A DNA stretch of 28,689 bases, from positions 1 through 28,689 of the forward strand of contig CAZFGB010000199.1 in the NCBI GenBank assembly GCA_964518405.1, in the 5' to 3' direction. How positions within the stretch are numbered: the first letter of the stretch is position 1; every line of letters starts with the position of its first letter. This DNA is from VXNE01 sp964518405. Lineage in GTDB: Bacteria; Pseudomonadota; Gammaproteobacteria; Pseudomonadales; Azotimanducaceae. The position numbers were made by a program, and so were the translations under genes. The notes under the pieces are model-generated. The model did no database searches. It was given only the letters and a program-made list of their open reading frames with translations, and was not told the DNA's origin. This document shows, piece by piece, positions 7,903 to 14,483 of the stretch.

Positions 7903-8913
7903 ATGCCAGTGGAAATGCGATTGCTGGGCCGCACCGGCGTCAGGGTGAGCAACCTGTGCCTCGGGGCGATGACCTATGGACGCCGGACCGAACCGAAGGA
8001 CGCCTACGCGATGGTGGACCGGGCCGTCGAGCGCGGCATCAACTTCATCGACACCGCCAACGCCTATGGCCGGGGACTGAGCGAGCAGGTTGTCGGCGAA
8101 GCGCTGGCGCGCAACGGCCAGCGTGACAGGATCGTCCTGGCGACGAAGTTCCACGGCGCGATGTCCGATGACGACCCCAACATGCAGGGCCTGTCCCGCA
8201 GGCACATCCTCGAGGCGTGCGATGCGAGCCTCAAGCGGTTGCAGACGGACTACATCGATCTCTACCAGGTCCATCGCCCGCGCTCGGAAACGCCCATCGA
8301 CGAGACCTTGCGCGCGCTGGACGACCTGATCCGCGCCGGCAAGGTGCGCTACATCGGAACATCCACCTTCGCCTCGTGGCAGTTCGTCGAAGCGTTGTGG
8401 GTATCGGAGAAATACTGCCTGAACCGTTTCATCTGCGAACAGATGCCCTACAACCTCCTCGACCGCCGGGTGGAGCGCGGACTGATACCGATGGCGCAAA
8501 CCTACGGCGTGGCGACCATTCCATGGGGTCCATTGGCCGGGGGAATGCTGACGGGCAAGTACACGCGCGGCGAGGATCCCCCCGAGGGGACGCGCTTCGC
8601 CGAGGAGCGCAACCAGGTGAGCCTGCGCTTCCACCAGGGCATCTTCGACGTCATCGACGGGCTGCAGTCGATCGCAGACGATCGGGGCGTGGCGCTTTCG
8701 CAGTTCGCGCTGGCGTGGGTGATGGCGCAGCCCGGGGTGACGAGCCCCATCATCGGGCCGCGCACGATGGAGCAACTGGAAGACAACCTGGACGCCGCCG
8801 ACTACACGCTGACCGAGGAGGATTGCCGGGCGGTAGACGCGGTCATTCCGCCTGGCCGCATGATTTCGCCGTACTACGAGGCCAACTTCGGTCCGCATCC
8901 GTACCGGCTCTGA
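7903..8913 (+). CDS. Aldo/keto reductase
   Basis: NAD(P)H-dependent TIM-barrel oxidoreductase of 336 residues, interconverting aldehydes or ketones and alcohols. The catalytic tetrad is visible: Asp50 (FID), Tyr55 (TANAYG), Lys82 (ATKF) and His124 (YQVH). Other family marks are the opening LGRTGVRVSNLCLGAMTYG, the RAGKVRYIGTST strand and the C-terminal cofactor-binding region around PIIGPRTMEQLEDNL. The closest style is the AKR group related to Kv-beta and L-glyceraldehyde-3-phosphate reductases. It starts behind a perfect AGGAGG. It ends 51 bases before matB on the same strand, so the two are probably co-transcribed. The natural substrate cannot be told from sequence. Confidence 0.9.
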   Translation: MPVEMRLLGRTGVRVSNLCLGAMTYGRRTEPKDAYAMVDRAVERGINFIDTANAYGRGLSEQVVGEALARNGQRDRIVLATKFHGAMSDDDPNMQGLSRRHILEACDASLKRLQTDYIDLYQVHRPRSETPIDETLRALDDLIRAGKVRYIGTSTFASWQFVEALWVSEKYCLNRFICEQMPYNLLDRRVERGLIPMAQTYGVATIPWGPLAGGMLTGKYTRGEDPPEGTRFAEERNQVSLRFHQGIFDVIDGLQSIADDRGVALSQFALAWVMAQPGVTSPIIGPRTMEQLEDNLDAADYTLTEEDCRAVDAVIPPGRMISPYYEANFGPHPYRL

Positions 8914-8964
8914 TGGCTGAGTGCGCCGTGCGCGGTTCCGATAGGAAAGCGCGCCGGAATCTGA

Positions 8965-10449
8965 ATGAACGAAAACGTCTATGCGCTATTCGAGACGCGG
9001 TTTCGCGCGGACCGGGATGCCGCCTGCCTGTACGTCCCGGATGGTGACGACTGGCGCTATGGGGACCTCCTGGTCCAGGTTTCGCGGGCCGCGGGGGCGT
9101 TGGCGGATCTCGGAGTCGGGCCGGGGGATCGCGTCGTCACCCAGACCGAGAAGACGCCGCAGGCGCTCGCGCTTTATCTCGGCTGTCTCAAGGTGGGCGC
9201 TGTCTACGTGCCCCTCAACACCGCCTACACGGCGGCCGAGATGGAGTATTTCCTGTCGGACGCCGAGCCCGCGCTGCTGGTCTGCGACCCCTCGCAGAGA
9301 GTCGAGTGCGCCGTTCCGACCGAGACACTGGATGCGAGCGGCGGTGGATCCTTCGCGGCAAGGCTGAGCGCCGCGCGCGCATTGGAAGCCGCGGCATCCC
9401 GCACGGCGGACGACATCGCCGCCATCGTCTACACGTCCGGCACGACGGGCCGCCCGAAGGGCGCCATGCTCACGCACCGCAACCTCGAGAGCAACGCGCG
9501 GACGCTGTGCGAGGCCTGGGGCTGGCGTGACGACGACGTGCTGCTGCACGCGCTTCCCATCTTCCACGTGCACGGGCTCTTCGTAGCCCTGCATTGCATC
9601 TTTCTTGGCGGCGGTTCCATGATATTCCTGCCGCGATTCGACGCGGATGCCGTGATCGAGCACCTGCCGCGAGCGACCGTCATGATGGGAGTGCCGACGT
9701 TCTATACGCGACTGCTCGCCCGCGGGGATTTCACGGGAGACGCGTGCCGCGGAATGCGCCTTTTCGTTTCCGGGTCCGCGCCCCTGGCGGCGCAGACGTT
9801 CGCGGATTTCGAAGTGCGAACGGGACATCGGATCCTCGAGCGATACGGCATGTCGGAAACCTTGATGAGCACGTCCAATCCCCTGGCCGGCGAGCGGATA
9901 GGCGGCACCGTGGGTTTCGCATTGCCCGGGGTCGAAGCGCGCATCGCGGACGATGGCGGGGTGTTGGCGAACGGGGAGGTCGGGGAGATCGAGGTCCGCG
10001 GCCCGAACGTCTTTCGAGGTTACTGGAGAATGCCGGACAAGACCGCGGAGGAATTCAGGAGCGACGGCTTCTTTCGGACCGGCGACCTCGGCACGATGGA
10101 TGGCGAGGGCCGCATCTCCATCGTCGGCCGCGGCAAGGATCTGATCATCTCCGGCGGGTACAACGTCTATCCGAAGGAAGTGGAAACGCTGATCGACGAT
10201 ATGCCGGAAGTGTCGGAGAGCGCCGTGATCGGCGTGCCGCATCCGGACTTCGGCGAGGGCGTGGTCGCCGTCGTGGTGGCGCGGGATGCTCCGGTGGATA
10301 CGGCGATGGTCGACGCGGCCCTGAAAGACAGGCTGGCGCGGTTCAAGCAGCCGAAACGCGTGGTCTGCGTGGACGACCTGCCGCGCAACGTCATGGGCAA
10401 GGTCCAGAAGAACGCATTGCGCGAGCGCTTCGCCGACCTGTTTGCGTAG
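8965..10449 (+). CDS. matB: Malonyl-CoA synthetase (MatB-like AMP-forming acyl-CoA ligase)
   Basis: Adenylate-forming enzyme of 494 residues that should join malonate, or a close dicarboxylate, to CoA using ATP in the cytoplasm. Core motifs are present: YTSGTTGRPKG at 156-166, ERYGMSE at 292-298, TGDLG at 372-376, and the adenylation lysine Lys479 in PRNVMGK. Similarity to known MatB proteins runs the full length: VPLNTAYT, HALPIFHVHGLFV, GVPTFYTRLL, NVFRGYWRMP and GGYNVYPKE. The Arg in ERYGMSE is, as I recall from MatB structures, one that holds the free malonate carboxylate. No matA decarboxylase or matC transporter gene is nearby. Methylmalonate as substrate is an alternative. It probably forms an operon with the upstream aldo/keto reductase. 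Confidence 0.88.
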   Translation: MNENVYALFETRFRADRDAACLYVPDGDDWRYGDLLVQVSRAAGALADLGVGPGDRVVTQTEKTPQALALYLGCLKVGAVYVPLNTAYTAAEMEYFLSDAEPALLVCDPSQRVECAVPTETLDASGGGSFAARLSAARALEAAASRTADDIAAIVYTSGTTGRPKGAMLTHRNLESNARTLCEAWGWRDDDVLLHALPIFHVHGLFVALHCIFLGGGSMIFLPRFDADAVIEHLPRATVMMGVPTFYTRLLARGDFTGDACRGMRLFVSGSAPLAAQTFADFEVRTGHRILERYGMSETLMSTSNPLAGERIGGTVGFALPGVEARIADDGGVLANGEVGEIEVRGPNVFRGYWRMPDKTAEEFRSDGFFRTGDLGTMDGEGRISIVGRGKDLIISGGYNVYPKEVETLIDDMPEVSESAVIGVPHPDFGEGVVAVVVARDAPVDTAMVDAALKDRLARFKQPKRVVCVDDLPRNVMGKVQKNALRERFADLFA

Positions 10450-10533
10450 AATGCGCGCGCGGCCGGGGTCGCCTGGTCCGCTCTACAGCGCCTTTCGGGA
10501 AGCGGGATCCATGAAAGCTACCCTGATTGCCGC

Positions 10534-11658
10534 CTACGCCCAGTTCGGCATGACCTTGCGGGCGAACAGGTCGAGCGAGTCATGGATCTGTTCCGGCGTA
10601 TGAATGCCCGCCGGAATCAACAGAAAAGCTTCGTCGATGGGGACCGCGCGTGAGATGCGCTCGATGCGCTTGTTGAGGGTGTCGGGAGAACCCACCAGGA
10701 GTTCGGGCACCCCCTGTCCGAACGGCGTGGCCCAGGTGTCCCAGAACCATTGCATGTCTTCGAACAGCGCCTGCGCCCCGGCGTCGGTCTCGGCGCAGAC
10801 CATGATGCCGCCCCAGCACGCTTCCTGGCCTGGCGGGACATCGTGACCGCAGGCCCCGGCCTCCTTGCGCCACTCGCGCCAGAGTAGCTGCAAGAACTCC
10901 GTGTTCCCGGAAAGCACGATCGGGCGGCCCTTGTGCCGGGCCCAGAACTTCGCCGTGCGCAGGCTCGCGGAGAAACCCCCGTACAGCGGTATTTCCGCCT
11001 GCAGGGGCCTCGGCGCGATACCGATTTCTTCGACCCGCATGTCGGCGTCCACGCCGCGGCCGAACCGGGTGTAGACGGGATGCGGGTGCGGATTGACGAA
11101 GTCCTCGGGTGGAAAGGTCCAGAACTCGCCTTTGTGCGAGAACGTCTCATTCGCCAGCGCCTTCGCCACCACCTCGACGAACTCCATGAAATAGCGCCGG
11201 TTGAGGTCGTCGTCCGGCGTGTCCTTCGTCCATGGCCCGACCGCCCGCAGTTCCGGGCGGACCTTGAAGTTCTCCACCCAGCGCGCCTGGTAGCCGCGTA
11301 CCAGACCGATACCCAGTCGGCCGCCGAGCATATGGTCCATGGTGGCGATCTTCTCGGCGGTGGCGAGGGGGTTGTTCGCGGTGGACACGAAGCCGCAGGT
11401 GACGATCCGCATGGTCTCGGTGTGCTGTCCCAGCCACATCGCCATCAAGGCGGGGTCGTTGGCGATCTCGAAGCCTTCGATCTGCAGGTGGTGCTCGGGG
11501 TGGCCGAAGCCGAAATATCCCCGGGCTTCCGCGAACCGCGCGTAGTCTCCGAGCTCGTCGAGCATGCGCCGGTAGAGCACCGGGTTCCTGCCGGCCATGC
11601 CGGCTTCGAGTTCGTGGCGGCGTCCCACCGTGCAGTAGACGAAGAGGCCGAATTTCAT
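10534..11658 (-). CDS. LLM-class flavin-dependent oxidoreductase (bacterial luciferase-like)
   Basis: TIM-barrel flavin monooxygenase-like protein of 374 residues, longer than average for the class. Supporting segments are MKFGLFVYC at the first strand, the luciferase-like EHH at 55-57, DHMLGGRLGIGLVRGY around residue 110, and a C-terminal VGSPDTLNKRIERI. The start is supported by AGGA about seven bases upstream (11665-11668 on the plus strand). Members reduce or oxygenate organic substrates with FMNH2 or F420; the cofactor is not decidable here. It is divergent from the PhyH-type gene over a 309-base gap and converges on matB. It does not share the specific sequence of RutA pyrimidine oxygenase. 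Substrate unknown. Confidence 0.88.
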   Translation of the reverse strand: MKFGLFVYCTVGRRHELEAGMAGRNPVLYRRMLDELGDYARFAEARGYFGFGHPEHHLQIEGFEIANDPALMAMWLGQHTETMRIVTCGFVSTANNPLATAEKIATMDHMLGGRLGIGLVRGYQARWVENFKVRPELRAVGPWTKDTPDDDLNRRYFMEFVEVVAKALANETFSHKGEFWTFPPEDFVNPHPHPVYTRFGRGVDADMRVEEIGIAPRPLQAEIPLYGGFSASLRTAKFWARHKGRPIVLSGNTEFLQLLWREWRKEAGACGHDVPPGQEACWGGIMVCAETDAGAQALFEDMQWFWDTWATPFGQGVPELLVGSPDTLNKRIERISRAVPIDEAFLLIPAGIHTPEQIHDSLDLFARKVMPNWA

Positions 11659-11967
11659 TCGTTGTCCTGGACGAGGTTTCGGGCAGACTACCAGACTGTC
11701 GGACTTGCGGCGTCAGCGGCAAGATCGACAGCAGCTAGTTGGTCTTGGGCAGAGGTGAAACACGGCGCGGCACTTCGGATGCGACGGATTTCATGGCGAC
11801 CGCGGCGCGACGTCTCCAGGCCCGTTCATTGCGGAGGATAACCGCGCCGATCAATGGTCTTGACATGTCTTGACACGTCCATAAGGGAGTCGCTGGCAAA
11901 AAGCTGACGGCGACAGGATTGCGCCTCCCTCCCCCCGGTGTCGACACGGCGTGTACACTCTTGACGC
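11659..11967. other. Divergent intergenic region between LLM and PhyH genes
   Basis: This 309-base gap separates two divergent oxidoreductase genes and must hold both promoters. The only structured elements recognised are the TCTTGAC repeats listed separately. A 70-codon open frame on the minus strand (11735-11947) has no recognisable family and was not accepted as a gene. Confidence 0.5.
11858..11877 (+). promoter_or_regulatory. Tandem 10-base repeat containing TTGACA
   Basis: TCTTGACATG and TCTTGACACG stand back to back (9 of 10 bases identical), each containing the -35 consensus TTGACA. A third TCTTGAC lies at 11959-11965, just before the ATG at 11968. No well-spaced -10 box was found for either -35. 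The repeats could be a binding site for an activator of the PhyH gene or of the divergent LLM gene. The exact promoter is unresolved. Confidence 0.35.
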
Positions 11968-12816
11968 ATGGACGCCAGGTGTCTGGACTACCGGCTGACG
12001 GACGAGGAGCGCAGGTCCTTTGACGGGCAGGGGTACTTCATCGCACGGAACGTGCTGCCGCCGGCGACCCTGGCGCGGGTGATCGATGCGGCCGATCGGC
12101 TCTACGTCGAATACCGACCCAGGTACGGCCTCGGTCCCCACGAGCGGCTCAACCACCTGGACTGCATCGGGTTCGACGAAGCGTTCCTGGACCTCCTCGA
12201 TTGGCCGCGGACGATCGCGAAGGTCATCGACATTCTAGGCTGGCACATCCAGCTCTACCACAGCCATCTCATCGTCACGCCGCCGCCGCCGGAGAACCAT
12301 CCGCCGCAAACCGGTCGCCTCGGCTGGCACCAGGACAGCGGTCGGTTGAATATCGACTTCGAAACCGATCCGCGTCCGCGCGTGTCGCTGAAGGTCGCCT
12401 TTATCCTCACCGACGTCGAGACGCCGGACCGCGGCAGCACCCACGTGATTCCCGGCAGTCACCGGCGCAATACGATGGATTTCCCGACAGACAACGCGGA
12501 GCATCCGGGCGCGACGCCGGTGCTCGCGCGCGCCGGCGATGCGGTGTTTTTCGACCGGCGACTGTGGCATGCCTCGGGCCGCAACGTATCGGTTTTCACC
12601 CGCAAGATGCTGTTCCTCGGCTACAGCTATCGTTGGCTGCGCCCGCGCGACGACATGACCGTGGACCACTACCTCGAAGCCGCGGACCCGATCCGTCGCC
12701 AGTTGCTCGGCGCGAGCCCCACCGGAGGGTTCGGGTACACGTCGCCGGCCGAGGAGGACGTGCCGCTCAAGGGGTGGCTGGAAGCGCACTTGGGGGAGGA
12801 CGCGGTCCCTCCCTGA
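11968..12816 (+). CDS. Phytanoyl-CoA dioxygenase (PhyH) family protein
   Basis: Non-haem Fe(II)/2-oxoglutarate-dependent oxygenase of 282 residues with a double-stranded beta-helix fold. The iron triad is seen as His121 and Asp123 in GWHQDSG and His201 in LWHASGRN. An Arg shortly after the distal His (205 or 212) is placed to bind 2-oxoglutarate. The segment GSTHVIPGSHRRNTM between them is typical of the PhyH family. Such enzymes hydroxylate diverse small molecules; the family name does not imply phytanoyl-CoA as substrate. The gene is flanked by two luciferase-like oxidoreductase genes and ends 9 bases from the convergent one, so a joint oxidative pathway is possible but not shown. Confidence 0.88.
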   Translation: MDARCLDYRLTDEERRSFDGQGYFIARNVLPPATLARVIDAADRLYVEYRPRYGLGPHERLNHLDCIGFDEAFLDLLDWPRTIAKVIDILGWHIQLYHSHLIVTPPPPENHPPQTGRLGWHQDSGRLNIDFETDPRPRVSLKVAFILTDVETPDRGSTHVIPGSHRRNTMDFPTDNAEHPGATPVLARAGDAVFFDRRLWHASGRNVSVFTRKMLFLGYSYRWLRPRDDMTVDHYLEAADPIRRQLLGASPTGGFGYTSPAEEDVPLKGWLEAHLGEDAVPP

Positions 12817-12825
12817 GGCGTTAGA

Positions 12826-13740
12826 TTAGCCGGTTGCCTTGCGGATCGCCTCGTGGAGCGTTCCAAGGACATCGAGCATCGCGGCCACGCTGCGAGCCCC
12901 CGACTGGAAGATCGCGGTCGCATTGAGCGCTCCCCACTCGAAACCCATTTCCATCGCATCGACCGCACGGGCGACGACCCTGTCCGGTTCGGAGTAGAAA
13001 CGCTTGCCGGCCTCGTCCCGTGGTGGCGGCGCGAGCATCTGCTGGTAGCCGATTGTGTCCGGATCTCGACCCGCGGCCTCCGCAAAGGCGGCGATCTTGT
13101 GCTTGCATCCGGCCGCCGCCGCAGCATCCGTGATGGCCATGGCAAGCCATCCGTCGCCGAGTTCGCCGACCCGGCGCAGGGCGGCCTCCGAAGTGCCCCC
13201 GATCCAGATCGGCAGGGCGCCGCCCTGGGGCGGTTTGGGCTCCATCGCCATGGCCGTGGATGTGTAGTAGTCGCCGTCGATGTCCACCTGCTCGTCGCGC
13301 CAGTATGCGCGCAGCACGCGGATCGCCTCGTCCATGCGCTTGCCGCGGTTGCGAAACGGTTCTTCCAGAGCGTCGTATTCGGATTCCTGCCAGCCGACGC
13401 CGACGCCGAGGCGCACGCGCCCGCCGGAGAGCGTGTCGAGGGTGGCTACCTGTTTTGCCACCAGCACCGGTTGGCGTTGCGGCAGAACGAGCACCTCGGT
13501 GCCGAGGCCGATGCTTGACGTGGCCGACGCGACGAAGCTCAGCGTCATCAGGGCTTCCATGACGGGCATCTTCGGGGGATAGATCGGCGCCGGACGCGAA
13601 TCGGTGGCGAACCCCATGATGACGTGATCGAACGCGTCGAGCTGATCGAACCCGATCTCCTCGATCCCGCGCGCCAGTTTGACGATGCCTTCGCCGCCTT
13701 CGCGATAGGCGACGCTCGGAAACTCCACCGCGAGCTTCAT
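12826..13740 (-). CDS. LLM-class oxidoreductase (F420/flavin-dependent type)
   Basis: Luciferase-like TIM-barrel oxidoreductase of 304 residues, in the size range and style of the short, often F420-annotated subgroup. Marks are IEEIGFDQLDAFDHV, SSIGLGTEVLVLPQRQPV, the core LDTLSGGRVRLGVGVGW and PIWIGGTSEAALRRVGELGDGW. It is only distantly like the 374-residue LLM protein at 10534-11658, so it is not a recent duplicate. The start at 13740 has GGAG about seven bases upstream. A perfect TATAAT box inside an inverted repeat lies just before it. Cofactor and substrate are unknown; in a proteobacterium FMN is at least as likely as F420. Confidence 0.88.
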   Translation of the reverse strand: MKLAVEFPSVAYREGGEGIVKLARGIEEIGFDQLDAFDHVIMGFATDSRPAPIYPPKMPVMEALMTLSFVASATSSIGLGTEVLVLPQRQPVLVAKQVATLDTLSGGRVRLGVGVGWQESEYDALEEPFRNRGKRMDEAIRVLRAYWRDEQVDIDGDYYTSTAMAMEPKPPQGGALPIWIGGTSEAALRRVGELGDGWLAMAITDAAAAAGCKHKIAAFAEAAGRDPDTIGYQQMLAPPPRDEAGKRFYSEPDRVVARAVDAMEMGFEWGALNATAIFQSGARSVAAMLDVLGTLHEAIRKATG

Positions 13741-14081
13741 ACTCGTCTCCGTTGTTGTGGGTTGGGCGATAACCGATTATAAAACAAAAGGTTATCGTTT
13801 TTCGGTGTGCGGGATGGACCGAACGGGCACACGCTCCATGGCGTTGGAACTCGACCAACGGCAGAGATCATCGCAGATAAAGAAAAAACCACGCCCGACA
13901 GAACGGCGCGGGAAGGACGCTATCGATTTGGCGGGAACGTCCGTGGTCGCTGGACGCATCGGGCGTCCCCGCCCCGATTTAGGAGCTGATACACCCCTCA
14001 ACCGTAGATATCACAGATCACCTCCTTTATTCAGTCCAACATGGCGCCCATTATGCGATTGCCGCGCGTCAAAGCAAGCGT
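13741..14081. other. Intergenic region upstream of the short LLM gene
   Basis: This 341-base gap holds the operator/promoter at 13767-13797. It also has a weak 6-base inverted repeat (GGACGC / GCGTCC, 13952-13968). It contains no convincing gene on either strand; open frames of 60-185 codons here match no family and partly overlap the lipoprotein gene at 14082. Confidence 0.5.
13767..13797 (-). promoter_or_regulatory. Candidate promoter with operator: inverted repeat flanking a TATAAT box
   Basis: Perfect 8-base arms CGATAACC (13767-13774) and GGTTATCG (13790-13797) enclose 15 AT-rich bases. On the minus strand the spacer contains TATAAT (13781 to 13776), a perfect -10 box about 35 bases before the LLM start at 13740. 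No good -35 is seen 16-18 bases further up. The layout suggests a repressor or activator site controlling the LLM gene. On the plus strand the repeat is followed by T5 and could mimic a terminator, but the nearest plus-strand gene ends 950 bases away. Confidence 0.5.
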
Positions 14082-14483
14082 TTATCGAGTTTGATTCGAT
14101 TGCGGCGCGTTCCCGGGCCTGGCCAGCGACGGGCGGCAGCGGGCATTTTCAAGCGGATACGACTCGCCCGTGCGGAGGTGAGCCAGGACGCATCGGTCAT
14201 CGTCCAGCAGAAGTTGGAAAACCTCCGGGGAGTCAAGCACCCGCCCGCTGCCGACGCGGCCCTCCATGGTCCGCCGGGCACGGCGCTCGATGGTCAGGAT
14301 GCTGGATGTCGTAAGGGCGTCGTCTGCGATCAGGACCTCGGTGCCGAGGGCGGCGGCGATTGCCCGCGCGATGTCGGCGCGGCCGGCCGGCGTCGAATCC
14401 ATGATCGCGGCAGGGGGGCCGGTGCCCGCTGTCGCGCAGCATCCGGTCAGCCACAGCGATGCGAGATGCATGCATGTCACCAT
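14082..14483 (-). CDS. Small hypothetical lipoprotein
   Basis: Predicted lipoprotein of 133 residues: a short hydrophobic start with lipobox LTGC (Cys15), then a compact domain. The domain has a helix IARAIAAALG, a strand pair ALTTSSILTIERRARR, and a C-terminal segment FQLLLDDDRCVLAHLRTGESYPL with two Cys. I cannot name a family with confidence, although the ALTTSS...LTIER pattern recalls uncharacterised gammaproteobacterial envelope proteins. The ATG at 14483 overlaps the 3' end of the S41 protease gene by seven bases, which suggests coupled translation and a shared envelope role. A second in-frame ATG at 14471 would leave a very short signal peptide. Confidence 0.65.
   Translation of the reverse strand: MVTCMHLASLWLTGCCATAGTGPPAAIMDSTPAGRADIARAIAAALGTEVLIADDALTTSSILTIERRARRTMEGRVGSGRVLDSPEVFQLLLDDDRCVLAHLRTGESYPLENARCRPSLARPGNAPQSNQTR

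Noticed and set aside
10534..11658. RutA pyrimidine oxygenase
   Set aside because: Length is similar but the RutA-specific segments are absent and no rut genes follow.
11735..11947. 70-codon minus-strand frame between the LLM and PhyH genes
   Set aside because: No Shine-Dalgarno sequence, no family and it overlaps the likely promoter region.
13767..13797. Rho-independent terminator on the plus strand
   Set aside because: The arms are followed by T5, but the loop is 15 bases, the stem is not GC-rich and the nearest plus-strand gene ends 950 bases upstream.
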